Source of the DNA: Sphingomonas corticis
GTDB lineage: Bacteria; Pseudomonadota; Alphaproteobacteria; Sphingomonadales; Sphingomonadaceae
Direction of reading: 5' to 3'
NCBI RefSeq assembly: GCF_012035195.1
Contig: NZ_JAAVJH010000005.1
Coordinates: forward strand, 310,001 to 374,000
DNA length: 64,000 nucleotides
The position numbers and the translations under genes were made by a program. This document shows positions 43,015-52,297 of the stretch, one piece after another; the first letter of the stretch is position 1; each line of letters opens with the position of its first letter. Under the pieces are notes generated by a model that was given only the letters and a program-made list of their open reading frames with translations, had not been told where the DNA came from and made no database searches.

Positions 43015-44022
43015 ATGTTGACCAAAGGGTTCGCGATGGCCGCGGTGATGCTGGCGGCCTTGCCGGCGGGTGCGCAGACGGCAAAGCCGTACGATCGGCT
43101 GTTCGTGTTCGGCGACAGCCTGGTCGATGCCGGCAATGCGCAGGCCGGACGCGCCGCCTCGGGCGGGGAGGATCCGGCACCCGCCGCGCAGGGATATTAC
43201 CAGGGCCGCTTCTCCAACGGGCTGACCTACGCCGACTGGCTGTCGCGCGGGGTGGAGGGGCAGGTGACCACCGCCTCGGCCTATGGCGGCCGCAACTTCT
43301 CCGTCGGCGGCGCGCAGGCGCGCGAGGTGGCGGGCGACGCCAGCCCGAGCTTCGCCGAGCAGGTGGCGAGCTTCCGCACGTCGGGCCAGCAATTCACCGC
43401 CGATTCGCTCGTGCTCGTCACGCTGGGCGGCAACGACATCCGCAGCGAGCTGGCCAAGCTGGGTGCCAATCCGCGCTACGTGCCCGATTTCGCCCCCACG
43501 CTGACCGCGATGAGCGAGGGGCTGACCTCGCTCTACACGCTGGGCGCGCGCAACTTCGTCATCACGGGGCTGCCCGATGTGGGGCAGATTCCGGTGGTGA
43601 CGCAGTTCAACTCGGACGCGCTGGAGGCGGCGGGGCGGCAGATGTCGCTCGGCCTCAACACCGCCTTCGACGGACTGACCGACCAATTTGCGGAGCGTAC
43701 CGGCGCCAACTTCATCTTCTTCGATTTCTTCGCCTACCAGGCGCGCATCTACGCCGATCCGACCGCCGCGGGGTTGCCGGCCGGGCTGAACACCACCGAC
43801 GCGTGCCTCGGCACCACGGCGGCGCCGGCCTGCACCAACTACACCTATTTCGATGGCGTCCACCCGACGCGCGGCATCCACCAGGCGCTCGGTTCCGGCA
43901 TCGCTGGCCAGCTGGGCGTGAACGGCGTTCCCGAGCCTGCGACCTGGGCGCTGATGATCCTCGGCTTCGGCGCGGTGGGCGGAGCGATGCGGCGGCGTGG
44001 TCGCGCGCCCGCGACGGCGTGA
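43015..44022 (+). CDS. PEP-CTERM SGNH/GDSL esterase
   Basis: 335 residues of a secreted esterase/lipase. After a signal peptide ([20 protein letters not shown]) the GDSL nucleophile block is [12 protein letters not shown] (Ser35), then GGND in [12 protein letters not shown], and the catalytic DxxH in DGVHPTRG (Asp280, His283). The C-terminus is a sphingomonad PEP-CTERM sorting signal: [19 protein letters not shown] followed by a basic tail (AMRRRGR). Exosortase should process it and release or anchor it at the cell surface; no exosortase is in the window. ATG 43015 follows GAAGGGATCGAGG. Confidence 0.93.
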   Translation: MLTKGFAMAAVMLAALPAGAQTAKPYDRLFVFGDSLVDAGNAQAGRAASGGEDPAPAAQGYYQGRFSNGLTYADWLSRGVEGQVTTASAYGGRNFSVGGAQAREVAGDASPSFAEQVASFRTSGQQFTADSLVLVTLGGNDIRSELAKLGANPRYVPDFAPTLTAMSEGLTSLYTLGARNFVITGLPDVGQIPVVTQFNSDALEAAGRQMSLGLNTAFDGLTDQFAERTGANFIFFDFFAYQARIYADPTAAGLPAGLNTTDACLGTTAAPACTNYTYFDGVHPTRGIHQALGSGIAGQLGVNGVPEPATWALMILGFGAVGGAMRRRGRAPATA

Positions 44023-44066
44023 CGCGTGCGATTGTCACGACGGGGCGCGCCCGGTAGACCGCAGCC

Positions 44067-44804
44067 ATGCCATCGTTAGAGAAACCGCCGCAGCACGGCG
44101 GCGTGCCCGTCACCACCACCGTCAAATGGCGGTTCCCCGCGATCCATCCCGAAGGGCAGAAGTTCACCGCGATCGCCTTTGGCATCACGCTGCTGGCGAC
44201 GATCCTGTCCAAGGTATTCTTCTGGCCGCTGCTGGGCGTCACCATCTGGGTGGCGGCGTTCTTCCGCGACCCCGTCCGCACCACGCCGGTGGGCGACGAC
44301 CTGGTCGTCTCGCCCGCCGACGGACTGGTCACGATGATCGAGCGGGTGCCGGTACCGCGCGAGCTGTCGGGCGAGCTGGGCGAGGGGAGCCGCGTGCGCG
44401 TGTCCGTGTTCATGTCGGTGTTCGACGTGCACATCAATCGCGCGCCGATCGCCGGCACCATCCGGCAAGTGGTCTACATCTCGGGCAAGTTCCTCAATGC
44501 CGACCTCGACAAGGCGTCGGAGGAGAACGAGCGCCAGCATTTCGTCGTCGAGGGGCATGATGGGCGCAAGGTCGGCTTCACGCAGATCGCCGGGCTGGTC
44601 GCGCGGCGCATCGTGGCCTTCGCGAAGGTGGGCGACATCGTCGCGGCGGGCCAGCGTGTCGGCCTGATCCGGTTCGGCAGCCGCGTCGACGTGTACCTTC
44701 CGGACGGCTGTGCGCCGCAGGTCGCGCTCGGCCAGCGTGCCATCGCCGGCGAGACGGTGCTCGGTCGTCACGGTGCGCTGCCCGCCACCGGCGTGGCGCA
44801 GTAA
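44067..44804 (+). CDS. psd: phosphatidylserine decarboxylase
   Basis: 245 residues of the short PSD-A type enzyme converting phosphatidylserine to phosphatidylethanolamine. One or two membrane helices lie at residues 35-65 ([20 protein letters not shown]). [13 protein letters not shown] and [16 protein letters not shown] carry the active-site Asp and His. RFGSR at 202-206 is the self-cleavage site (Gly204-Ser205), where the pyruvoyl cofactor forms. pssA follows 13 bases later, giving a PE-synthesis pair. Confidence 0.95.
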   Translation: MPSLEKPPQHGGVPVTTTVKWRFPAIHPEGQKFTAIAFGITLLATILSKVFFWPLLGVTIWVAAFFRDPVRTTPVGDDLVVSPADGLVTMIERVPVPRELSGELGEGSRVRVSVFMSVFDVHINRAPIAGTIRQVVYISGKFLNADLDKASEENERQHFVVEGHDGRKVGFTQIAGLVARRIVAFAKVGDIVAAGQRVGLIRFGSRVDVYLPDGCAPQVALGQRAIAGETVLGRHGALPATGVAQ

Positions 44805-44817
44805 GGGGGGAGCCGCA

Positions 44818-45669
44818 GTGAGCCCAGGAGGCAGTGGACCCGGGAGCGGAGCGGGCCAGCCGCGATCCGAGCCCAAACGCCGCCCGCTGGTGCTGCGCCG
44901 CGGCCTGCCGCTGCGCGCGGTAGCCCCCAATGCCGTCACCGCGCTGGCGCTCTGCTCCGGTCTTTCGGGCATCCGCTTCGCCATCGCTGGGCGCTGGGAA
45001 CTGGCGGTCGTGCTGGTGCTGGTCGCGGGCGTGCTCGACGGTCTGGACGGGCGCGTCGCGCGGATGCTGCACGGCGAGAGCCGCTTCGGCGCCGAGCTGG
45101 ACTCGCTGTCCGACGCGATCTCCTTCGGTGTGTCGCCCGCGCTGATCCTCTACCTCTGGTCGCTGCAGACGCTGCCGCGCTTCGGCTGGATGGCGTCGCT
45201 GATGCTCGCGGTCTTCTGCGCGCTGCGGCTCGCCCGCTTCAACGCCGCGATCGACGCGGACGAGCAGCCGCACAAGTCCGCGGGCTTCCTGACCGGCGTA
45301 CCCGCCCCGGCGGGCGCAGGACTGGCGCTCGCGCCGATGTTCGCCTGGTTCTGGAGCGGCGAGCCGGTCCTGCGCGATCCGCGGCTGGTGGCGCCCTGGG
45401 TGGCGGTTGTCGCCCTGCTGATGGTCTCCAGCCTCGCCACCTTCTCGTGGACATCGCTGAAGCTGCGGCGGACCGTCCGGTTCGAAGCGCTGGCGCTGGT
45501 CGTCATCGTCGCCGCGGCGGCGGTGAATGCGCCCTGGGAGACCGCGACCGTGGCCTGTCTCGTCTATCTCGCGTGCCTGCCGCTCAGCATCGCAAGCTAT
45601 GCCAGGGTCAGGCGGCTTCGCGCGCCCGCAGCGTCGCCCGCCCCGCCGGCACCGCCGCCCAGCGCCTGA
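44818..45669 (+). CDS. pssA: CDP-diacylglycerol-serine O-phosphatidyltransferase
   Basis: 283 residues of the membrane PssA of the CDP-alcohol phosphatidyltransferase family, with the signature D-x2-DG-x2-AR-x8-G-x3-D-x3-D seen as [11 protein letters not shown] (from Asp74) then [15 protein letters not shown]. It makes phosphatidylserine, the substrate of psd. GTG 44818 is chosen because AAGGGGGGAG stands at proper spacing and it follows the psd stop directly. The Pro/Ala-rich C-terminus overlaps, tail to tail, the 78-residue membrane protein by 62 bases. Confidence 0.94.
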   Translation: MSPGGSGPGSGAGQPRSEPKRRPLVLRRGLPLRAVAPNAVTALALCSGLSGIRFAIAGRWELAVVLVLVAGVLDGLDGRVARMLHGESRFGAELDSLSDAISFGVSPALILYLWSLQTLPRFGWMASLMLAVFCALRLARFNAAIDADEQPHKSAGFLTGVPAPAGAGLALAPMFAWFWSGEPVLRDPRLVAPWVAVVALLMVSSLATFSWTSLKLRRTVRFEALALVVIVAAAAVNAPWETATVACLVYLACLPLSIASYARVRRLRAPAASPAPPAPPPSA

Positions 45670-45844
45670 CGGCGATCCGCCGCTCCGCCCGCACCAGCGC
45701 GGCGAGCGGCTCGAAGCGGGGCTGCTGCCGACCGAACAGCACGTCGGCGATCTGTTCGACACGCGGCGAGAGCGTCGCCACCAGCGCGTAGACCGAGGCC
45801 GCGAGTGCGCCGCCGAACACCAGGAAAGTCATCACCGTCGCCAT
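45608..45844 (-). CDS. small single-helix membrane protein, unknown
   Basis: 78 residues: one membrane helix ([20 protein letters not shown] then LVATLSP) and a basic soluble tail ([18 protein letters not shown], then [19 protein letters not shown]). No family recognised. The codon use is consistent with a real gene, and the Arg-rich tail would face the cytoplasm. Its last 62 bases lie antisense to the end of pssA. Confidence 0.55.
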   Translation of the reverse strand: MATVMTFLVFGGALAASVYALVATLSPRVEQIADVLFGRQQPRFEPLAALVRAERRIAVRRWAAVPAGRATLRAREAA

Positions 45845-46016
45845 GTCGTTCGCCCTTCGCTCGGTCGCGAGCCATTCGTCGCAAACCTGTGGATAAGTGT
45901 GCGGTTCCCCCTTGACGGCAATATTCCGGTAACATTCCACTGCCGAAACATCGACCCGCTACGAAGGTTCGCATTCTGTTCTTTTGTCTTGTTCCATTTT
46001 CGTTCCCTCGCGTCAA

Positions 46017-46059
46017 GCACCTCTTCGCGCTTGAGGTGCGACGCGCGATCGGCTAAGGG
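46017..46059 (+). promoter_or_regulatory. candidate rpsB promoter with overlapping inverted repeat
   Basis: TTGAGG (46031-46036), a 17-base spacer and TAAGGG (46054-46059) make a plausible sigma-70-like promoter with start near 46066. GCACCTC (46017-46023) and GAGGTGC (46033-46039) form perfect 7-bp arms with a 9-base loop over the -35 box, suitable for a regulator dimer. Confidence 0.5.
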
Positions 46060-46079
46060 CGCGCCCCTAAACCCCGCAT

Positions 46080-46133
46080 GGGAAGCATCATCACCCGGTG
46101 CGCCGGCCTTCCAGGCCGCGTCACTCGCTTCCC
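46080..46133 (+). promoter_or_regulatory. structured 5' leader of rpsB
   Basis: GGGAAGC (46080-46086) pairs with GCTTCCC (46127-46133). The region between contains a second pairing, GGCC-TTCCA-GGCC. The ribosome site GGAAGGAATT lies 18-30 bases beyond. This could be an S2 autoregulatory leader, as seen upstream of rpsB in other proteobacteria, but it does not match a motif I can name. Confidence 0.4.
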
Positions 46134-46161
46134 AGAGGCTCAACCGGAAGGAATTACGACC

Positions 46162-46980
46162 ATGGCGGCACCCGTCGTCACCATGCAGCAGCTGATCGAG
46201 ACCGGCGCGCATTTCGGCCACCAGACGCATCGCTGGAACCCGAAGATGAAGCCCTACATCTTCGGCGACCGCAACGGCGTCCACATCATCGACCTGTCGC
46301 AGACCGTGCCGCTGTTCGCGCGCGCGCTGGAGTTCGTCAGCTCCACCGTCGCCGCGGGCGGCAAGGTGCTGTTCGTCGGCACCAAGCGCCAGGCGCAGGA
46401 GCCGGTCGCAGAGGCGGCGCGTCGCGCCGGGCAGCATTTCGTCAACCACCGCTGGCTCGGCGGCATGCTGACCAACTGGAAGACCATCAGCAACTCCATC
46501 AAGCGGCTGAAGGCGCTGGAGGAGCAGCTGTCGGGCGACACGCACGGCCTGACGAAGAAGGAAGTGCTGCAGCTGACGCGCGAGCGCGACAAGCTGGAGA
46601 TGAGCCTGGGCGGCATCCGCGACATGGGCGGCGTTCCCGACGTCATGTTCGTGATCGACGCGAACAAGGAAGAGCTGGCGATCAAGGAGGCCAACACGCT
46701 GGGCATCCCGGTCGTCGCGATCCTGGATTCGAACGTCTCGCCGGACGGCATCGCTTTCCCGGTGCCGGCCAACGACGACGCCAGCCGCGCCATTCGCCTG
46801 TACTGCGAGGCGATCGCGATCGCGGCGACCCGTGGCGGCCAGCAGCAGCAGGCCCGCTCGGGCCGCGACCTGGGCGCGATGGACGAGCCGCCGGCGGAAG
46901 CGGCGCTGTCGGCAGAGGTGGAAACGCCCGCAGCGCAGCCCGGCGACGTCCCGGCGAGCGAAGAGACCGCCGCCGCGTAA
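46162..46980 (+). CDS. rpsB: 30S ribosomal protein S2
   Basis: 272 residues of S2, needed for 30S assembly and S1 binding. Signature [20 protein letters not shown] then [33 protein letters not shown] and [24 protein letters not shown] text ([20 protein letters not shown]). The C-terminal 35 residues are an acidic, Ala/Pro/Glu-rich extension typical of alphaproteobacterial S2. ATG 46162 follows GGAAGGAATTACGACC. tsf follows after 130 bases. Confidence 0.97.
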   Translation: MAAPVVTMQQLIETGAHFGHQTHRWNPKMKPYIFGDRNGVHIIDLSQTVPLFARALEFVSSTVAAGGKVLFVGTKRQAQEPVAEAARRAGQHFVNHRWLGGMLTNWKTISNSIKRLKALEEQLSGDTHGLTKKEVLQLTRERDKLEMSLGGIRDMGGVPDVMFVIDANKEELAIKEANTLGIPVVAILDSNVSPDGIAFPVPANDDASRAIRLYCEAIAIAATRGGQQQQARSGRDLGAMDEPPAEAALSAEVETPAAQPGDVPASEETAAA

Positions 46981-47017
46981 CCGTCATGGAGGCGTGGTAA
47001 CCCGCGCCTTCAAACCT

Positions 47018-47086
47018 CCGTTCGCCCTGAACGAAGTCGAAGGGCAGCCGCTGCGCTCGGGCTTCGACTTCGCTCAGCCCGAACGG
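47018..47086 (+). repeat. REP-like hairpin between rpsB and tsf
   Basis: Arms CCGTTCGCCCTGAACGAAG (from 47018) and CTTCGCTCAGCCCGAACGG (to 47086) are imperfect reverse complements joined through further GTCGAAG/CTTCGAC pairing. Such elements are common between sphingomonad genes. A CTTTTG follows the structure, so it could partly attenuate transcription from rpsB into tsf. Confidence 0.7.
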
Positions 47087-47110
47087 CTTTTGCAGATTGA
47101 GGATAGAACG

Positions 47111-48064
47111 ATGGCCGATATCACGGCAGCGATGGTCAAGGACCTGCGCGAGAAGAGCGGCGCGGGCATGATGGACTGCAAGAAGGCGCTCAGCGAGACC
47201 GGCGGCGACATGGACGCCGCGCTCGACTGGCTGCGCACCAAGGGCCTGGCCGCCGCGCAGAAGAAGTCCAGCCGCACCGCGGCCGAGGGGCTGGTCGGCG
47301 TCGCCGTGTCGGGCACGAAGGGCGCCGCGGTGGAGGTCAATTCGGAGACCGATTTCGTCGCGAAGAACGACCAGTTCCAGGCGTTCGTGCGCGAAGTGAC
47401 GCAGATCGCGCTCGCCACTGGCGGAGACGTCGAGGCGCTGAAGGCCGAGGCGATGCCGTCGGGCACCACCGTCGCCGAAGTGCTGACGAACAACATCGCG
47501 ACCATCGGCGAGAACCAGTCGCTGCGCCGCGCGAAGCGGCTGGAAGTGTCCGAGGGCGCGGTCGTCGCCTACGTGCACAATCAGCAGGCGCCGGGCCTGG
47601 GCAAGATCGGCGTGCTGGTCGCGCTGGAGAGCAAGGCGTCGGACGAGGTGCTCCAGTCGCTCGGCAAGCAGCTGGCGATGCACATCGCCGCGGCCTTCCC
47701 CAAGGCGCTGAACGAGGAGGACCTGGACGAGGCCGAGATCGAGCGCGAGCGCGCCATCGCGGCGGAGAAGGCGGGCGAATCGGGCAAGCCGGCCGACATC
47801 GTCGCCAAGATGGTCGAGGGCACGATCGCCAAGTACCGCAAGGAGCACGCGCTGGTCAGCCAGTTGTTCGTGATGGACGGCAAGACGAAGATCAGCGACG
47901 TCGTGGCCAAGGCGGGCAAGGATGCCGGTGCCGAGATCAAGCTGAAGGACTATGTCCGCTTCCAGCTGGGAGAGGGTATCGAGAAGGAGGCGTCGGACTT
48001 CGCCGCCGAAGTGGCCGCCGCCTCGGGCGTGCCGCAGGGCAAGCAGCCCGAGCCGACCGCGTAA
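47111..48064 (+). CDS. tsf: elongation factor Ts
   Basis: 317 residues of EF-Ts, the nucleotide exchange factor for EF-Tu. The N-terminal UBA-like module [20 protein letters not shown] and the core TDFVAKN in [17 protein letters not shown] are diagnostic, with [16 protein letters not shown] in the second core repeat. ATG 47111 ([13 protein letters not shown]) chosen as the homology start; a weak GAGGAT precedes it. Length is normal for the family. Confidence 0.97.
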   Translation: MADITAAMVKDLREKSGAGMMDCKKALSETGGDMDAALDWLRTKGLAAAQKKSSRTAAEGLVGVAVSGTKGAAVEVNSETDFVAKNDQFQAFVREVTQIALATGGDVEALKAEAMPSGTTVAEVLTNNIATIGENQSLRRAKRLEVSEGAVVAYVHNQQAPGLGKIGVLVALESKASDEVLQSLGKQLAMHIAAAFPKALNEEDLDEAEIERERAIAAEKAGESGKPADIVAKMVEGTIAKYRKEHALVSQLFVMDGKTKISDVVAKAGKDAGAEIKLKDYVRFQLGEGIEKEASDFAAEVAAASGVPQGKQPEPTA

Positions 48065-48088
48065 GGATCCTCACGTCACCCGTGCCGG

Positions 48089-48181
48089 CATGCCGGTTTC
48101 GAGCCGGTATCCACGGCGCCACGATCCTCGTCATCCGGGGATGTGCGGCGCGGTGGATGCCGGGACGAGGCCGGCATGACG
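48089..48181. repeat. 28-bp repeat family, inverted pair (copies 2 and 3)
   Basis: 48154-48181 is the reverse complement of the 28-base element at 16371 with 26 of 28 positions equal. 48089-48113 (CATGCCGG ... GGTATCCA) is a diverged forward copy. The two face each other, so transcripts can fold into a long hairpin between tsf and pyrH. The remainder of this 212-base gap shows nothing else. Confidence 0.7.
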
Positions 48182-48276
48182 TTTATGGCGAAGCGGCCGT
48201 TTATCCTGTCGCCGCGGTTGCCCGCGCCGCTCGCGCCGCCTAAGGTTCGCGCCACTTTCCCAGCGTACCGGACTTC

Positions 48277-49008
48277 ATGACCTCTCCCCGCTACAAACGC
48301 ATCCTCCTGAAACTCTCGGGCGAAGTCCTCATGGGAGAGGGGGGGCTGGCGATCGACCCTGCCGTCACCGCGCGGGTGGCGGAAGAGATCGCCGACGTGA
48401 AGGCTGAGGGATACGAGCTGTGCGTCGTGGTCGGCGGCGGCAACATCTTTCGCGGGCTGGCCGCGGCGGCCAAGGGGTTCGAGCGCGGCACCGCGGATTA
48501 CATGGGCATGCTCGCCACCGTCATGAACGCGCTGGCGGTGCAGAACGCGCTGGAGCAGATCGGCGTCGACACCCGGGTGCAGTCCGCCATCCCGATGCAG
48601 TCGGTGTGCGAACCCTTCATCCGCCGCCGCGCGGAGCGGCACCTGGAGAAGGGCCGCGTGGTGATCTTCGCCGCCGGCGTCGGCTCGCCCTTCTTCACGA
48701 CGGATAGCGGCGCCGCGCTGCGGGCGGCAGAGATGAACTGCGACGCCTTGTTCAAGGGCACGTCGGTGGATGGCGTCTACGACGCCGATCCGAAGAAGGT
48801 GCCCGACGCAAAGCGTTTCGAGACAGTCAGTTACGATACGGTCCTGGCAAGGAACCTGAAGGTGATGGACGCCAGTGCCATCGCCTTGTGCCGCGACAGC
48901 AACATCCCCATCGTCGTCTTCAACATCCGCGAGCACGGCAATTTCGCCGCCGTGCTGCGTGGAGAAGGCACCTCGACGGTGGTGCAAAAGGAAACGGAGA
49001 GCGTCTGA
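48277..49008 (+). CDS. pyrH: UMP kinase
   Basis: 243 residues of the bacterial hexameric UMP kinase (amino acid kinase fold). [56 protein letters not shown] and the nucleotide site [19 protein letters not shown] are diagnostic. It phosphorylates UMP to UDP and links pyrF upstream in the window to pyrimidine nucleotide supply. It shares a base with frr (TGATG). Confidence 0.97.
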   Translation: MTSPRYKRILLKLSGEVLMGEGGLAIDPAVTARVAEEIADVKAEGYELCVVVGGGNIFRGLAAAAKGFERGTADYMGMLATVMNALAVQNALEQIGVDTRVQSAIPMQSVCEPFIRRRAERHLEKGRVVIFAAGVGSPFFTTDSGAALRAAEMNCDALFKGTSVDGVYDADPKKVPDAKRFETVSYDTVLARNLKVMDASAIALCRDSNIPIVVFNIREHGNFAAVLRGEGTSTVVQKETESV

Positions 49009-49565
49009 TGCCCGCGTACGACAAGGCCGATCTCGAGCGCCGCATGCACGGCGCGGTCGAATCGCTGAAGGGCGATCTCGGCGGTCTGCGCACCGGCCGC
49101 GCGTCCACGTCGCTGCTCGATCCGGTGACGGTCGAGGTGTACGGCGCACACATGCCGCTGAACCAGGTGGCGACCGTGTCCGTGCCGGAACCGCGGATGA
49201 TCTCCGTGCAGGTGTGGGACAAGACCAACGTGGGCCCGGTGGAGAAGGCGATCCGCTCCGCCGGGCTGGGCCTCAACCCGATCAACGACGGCAACACGCT
49301 GCGCCTGCCCATTCCCGATCTGACCGAGGAGCGGCGCAAGGAGTTGGCCAAGCTGGCGGGGCAATATTCGGAAAAGGCGAAGGTCGCCGTCCGCAACGTG
49401 CGCCGCGACGGCATGGACGCGCTGAAGACCGACGAGAAGAAGGGCGTGTTCAGCGAGGACGAGCGCAAGCGCCACGAGACCGAGGTGCAGAAGCTGACCG
49501 ACGCGACCATCGCCGACATCGACCAGGTGGCGGACGCGAAGGAAAAGGAAATCCTGGGCAAGTGA
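49008..49565 (+). CDS. frr: ribosome recycling factor
   Basis: 185 residues, the usual RRF length. Signature [20 protein letters not shown] then [20 protein letters not shown], and the C-terminal [20 protein letters not shown] followed by [20 protein letters not shown]. It splits post-termination ribosomes with EF-G. Start ATG 49008 overlaps the pyrH stop. Confidence 0.97.
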   Translation: MPAYDKADLERRMHGAVESLKGDLGGLRTGRASTSLLDPVTVEVYGAHMPLNQVATVSVPEPRMISVQVWDKTNVGPVEKAIRSAGLGLNPINDGNTLRLPIPDLTEERRKELAKLAGQYSEKAKVAVRNVRRDGMDALKTDEKKGVFSEDERKRHETEVQKLTDATIADIDQVADAKEKEILGK

Positions 49566-49611
49566 GCCGCGGTCCGTTCGTGACGAAGGCGGCCGGTCGA
49601 GGCGCGGTCGC

Positions 49612-50334
49612 GTGAGCTCCGCGCCGATCCTGTCGGCCGTGCCCGCGGCGGCCGTGCTGCCGCGCCACGTCGCCATCATCATGGACGGCAACGGACGCTG
49701 GGCCAAGGCGCGGCACCTGCCGCGCGCCGCCGGGCACAAGGCGGGGGTGGAAGCGGTGCGCGCCGTCACCCGCGCGGCACGGGCGATGGGGATCGAGGCG
49801 CTGACGCTCTACGCCTTCTCCAGCGAGAACTGGCGCCGCCCGGCCGAAGAGATCGGCGACCTGATGGGGTTGCTGAAGTTCTTCATCCGCAACGATCTGG
49901 CCGAGCTGGTGCGCGAGAATGTGCGGCTGCGCGTGCTCGGCGACTATCGCCGCTTCGCGCCCGACGTCGTCGCGCTGGTGGACGACGGGCTGGCGCGCAC
50001 CGCGGGCAACACCGGGCCGATCCTGGCCATCGCGCTGAACTATGGCGCGCAGGCGGAACTCGCCGCCGCCGCGCGCCGCCTGGCGGAGCGGCTGCCGCCC
50101 GAGCGGATTGACGAGGCCGCGATCGAGGCCGAACTGGAGACGCGCGAGCTGCCGCCGCTCGACCTCCTCATCCGCACCTCGGGCGAGCAGCGGCTGTCGA
50201 ACTTCCTGTTGTGGCAGGCGGCCTATGCCGAGCTGCTGTTCGTCGATACGCTGTGGCCGGACTTCGGTGCGGCGGAATTGGCGCAGGCGGTGGCGGTGTT
50301 CGGCGGCCGCCAGCGCCGCTACGGTGGGTTGTGA
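49612..50334 (+). CDS. uppS: isoprenyl transferase (undecaprenyl diphosphate synthase)
   Basis: 240 residues of the cis-prenyltransferase making the C55 lipid carrier of cell-wall synthesis. HVAIIMDGNGRWAKARHLPR has the Mg-binding Asp25; ALTLYAFSSENWRRP and the C-terminal LDLLIRTSGEQRLSNFLLWQ with AYAELLFVDTLWPDF follow. The start codon is GTG 49612. Its stop overlaps cdsA (GTGA, 50331-50334). Confidence 0.95.
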   Translation: MSSAPILSAVPAAAVLPRHVAIIMDGNGRWAKARHLPRAAGHKAGVEAVRAVTRAARAMGIEALTLYAFSSENWRRPAEEIGDLMGLLKFFIRNDLAELVRENVRLRVLGDYRRFAPDVVALVDDGLARTAGNTGPILAIALNYGAQAELAAAARRLAERLPPERIDEAAIEAELETRELPPLDLLIRTSGEQRLSNFLLWQAAYAELLFVDTLWPDFGAAELAQAVAVFGGRQRRYGGL

Positions 50335-51143
50335 CGCCCGAGCCGTTGCCGCCGACGCCGGACGCCAGGCTGCGTACCCCGTCCAACCTGCGGCTGCGCA
50401 TGATCGCCAGCGTGGTGATGATCGCCGTCGCCAGCGTGGCGCTGTGGATGGGCGGCTTCGCGTTCTGGCTTCTCGCCGTCGTCGTTTCGCTGTTCATGAT
50501 GGCCGAATGGTCCGACCTTCAAAAGGTGTCGGCGAAGACCAAGCGGCTGGCGCAGTTCGCGCTCAGCGTGCCGCTGGCGACAATGGCACCGGCGTGGCTG
50601 GTGCTGGAAACGCGCGACTTCTTCACGCTGGGCCTGGTGGCGGGAGCCGCGTTCTTCGTCGTCATCGTCACCCGGCTGCCGCAGCTTGCGCTGGGCGTGC
50701 TCTACTGCGCGCTGCCGGTCATGGCGCTGATCGTGCTGCGTCGGCAGGAATGGGGGCTGCTGTTCGCGTTCTGGACGATGGCTTTGGTGTGGTCGACCGA
50801 TATCGGCGCCTTCTTCGCCGGGCGCACGATCGGCGGGCCGAAGCTGGCGCCGCGGCTCAGCCCCAACAAGACCTGGGCGGGGCTGGTCGGCGGGATGGTG
50901 GCCGCCACCGCGCTCGCGCTGGCGCTGCACGCGGGGGAGGGGTTGCCGCTGCGCTTCGTGCTCGCGACGCCGCTGCTGGCCGCGCTGGCGCAGGCGGGCG
51001 ATCTCTATGAAAGCTGGCTGAAGCGGGTGGCGGGCGTGAAGGATTCGGGCAACACGCTTCCCGGCCACGGCGGCGTGCTGGACCGGATCGACGGGTTGGT
51101 TCCGGTCGCGCCCATCGCCGCCCTGCTCGTCCTGCTGCCGTGA
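50331..51143 (+). CDS. cdsA: phosphatidate cytidylyltransferase
   Basis: 270 residues, integral membrane CDP-diacylglycerol synthase supplying pssA and other phospholipid pathways. The C-terminal signature is SWLKRVAGVKDSGNTLPGHG then GVLDRIDGL. About seven membrane helices precede it, with DIGAFFAGRTIGGPKLAPRL and SPNKTWAGLVGG. GTG 50331 overlaps the uppS stop, and the end overlaps dxr (GTGA). Confidence 0.95.
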   Translation: MTPEPLPPTPDARLRTPSNLRLRMIASVVMIAVASVALWMGGFAFWLLAVVVSLFMMAEWSDLQKVSAKTKRLAQFALSVPLATMAPAWLVLETRDFFTLGLVAGAAFFVVIVTRLPQLALGVLYCALPVMALIVLRRQEWGLLFAFWTMALVWSTDIGAFFAGRTIGGPKLAPRLSPNKTWAGLVGGMVAATALALALHAGEGLPLRFVLATPLLAALAQAGDLYESWLKRVAGVKDSGNTLPGHGGVLDRIDGLVPVAPIAALLVLLP

Positions 51144-52297
51144 GGACGGTGACGATCCTGGGTGCCACCGGATCGGTCGGCACCTCCACGCTGGATCTGG
51201 TGGAGCGCGCGCCGGACCGTTTCCGCGTCAAGGCGCTGACCGCCAATTGCGACGTCGCGAAGCTGGCCGCAGCGGCGATCCGCACCCGTGCGGAACTGGC
51301 GGTGGTGGCGGACGCGACCTGCCTCGCCGAGCTGGAGCGGGCACTGGCCGGCACCGGCATCGCCGCGGCGGGCGGTGCGCGCGCCGTGTGCGACGCCGCC
51401 GCGCTGGGCGCCGATGTGACGATGGGGGCGATCGTCGGCTGCGCGGGGCTCGCGTCGACGATGGCGGCGATCGAGTGCGGCGGCACCGTGATCCTGGCGA
51501 ACAAGGAGCCTTTGGTCTCCGCCGGCGACCTCGTCACCGCCGCGGCGCGCGCCCACGGCGCGACGATCCTGCCCGCCGACAGCGAGCACAACGCGATCTT
51601 CCAGTGCTTCGATTTCGCCCGGCCGGAGCGCGTGCGGCGGATCGTGCTGACCGCCAGCGGCGGCCCGTTCCGCGACGCCTCGCTGGACGAGATGGCACGG
51701 GTGACGCGGGAGCAGGCGGTGGCGCATCCCAATTGGTCGATGGGCGCCAAGATCTCGGTCGATTCGGCGACGATGATGAACAAGGGGCTGGAGCTGATCG
51801 AGGCGGCCCGCCTGTTCCCGGTGCCGGCAGACCGGATCGAGATCGTCGTTCATCGGCAGTCGGTGATCCACTCCATGGTCGATTACGTCGACGGTTCGGT
51901 GCTGGCGCAGCTGGGCCCCAGCGACATGCGTGTGCCCATCGCACACTGCCTCGCCTGGCCGGACCGGATGGCGACGCCGATGGAGCCGCTGGATTTGGTC
52001 GCCATCGGCCGGCTCGACTTCGAGGCGCCCGATCCGGTGCGGTTCCGCGCGCTGGCGCTGGCGCGCTCTGCGGTGGAGGAGGGGGGCGCCCGCCCGGCGA
52101 TCCTGAACGCCGCCAACGAGGTGGCGGTCGCCGCCTTCCTGGCCGGCCGTATCGGCTTCCTCGAAATCGCCGCAATCGTCGACGATACGATGCAGCGCTA
52201 CGACCCGGCCGCGCCGGAGACGCTCGACGCCGTGCTGGCGATCGACGCGGAAGCGCGGCGGCTGGCGGGCGAGCGCGTAGAGGATGGCGTGGCTTGA
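51140..52297 (+). CDS. dxr: 1-deoxy-D-xylulose 5-phosphate reductoisomerase
   Basis: 385 residues, the second MEP-pathway step that feeds isoprenoids such as the uppS product. NADPH-binding VTILGATGSVGTSTLDLV, VILANKEPLVSAGDLVTAAA, metal ligands in PADSEHNAIFQCF and the fosmidomycin loop region LTASGGPFRDASLDEM, then HPNWSMGAKISVDSATMMNK. GTG 51140 start overlaps cdsA by four bases, and the stop overlaps the TTG of rseP. Confidence 0.97.
   Translation: MRTVTILGATGSVGTSTLDLVERAPDRFRVKALTANCDVAKLAAAAIRTRAELAVVADATCLAELERALAGTGIAAAGGARAVCDAAALGADVTMGAIVGCAGLASTMAAIECGGTVILANKEPLVSAGDLVTAAARAHGATILPADSEHNAIFQCFDFARPERVRRIVLTASGGPFRDASLDEMARVTREQAVAHPNWSMGAKISVDSATMMNKGLELIEAARLFPVPADRIEIVVHRQSVIHSMVDYVDGSVLAQLGPSDMRVPIAHCLAWPDRMATPMEPLDLVAIGRLDFEAPDPVRFRALALARSAVEEGGARPAILNAANEVAVAAFLAGRIGFLEIAAIVDDTMQRYDPAAPETLDAVLAIDAEARRLAGERVEDGVA

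Larger units (their letters stand above)
45845..46161. other. regulatory region upstream of rpsB
   Basis: 317 bases without a gene, clearly AT-richer than the surroundings at 45900-46010. It holds the start of the small minus-strand gene, the candidate rpsB promoter with an overlapping hairpin (46017-46059) and a paired leader structure (46080-46133). Further signals in the AT-rich part, for example CCCTTGACGGCAATATTCC near 45908, may belong to a second promoter but have no good partner box. Confidence 0.5.
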
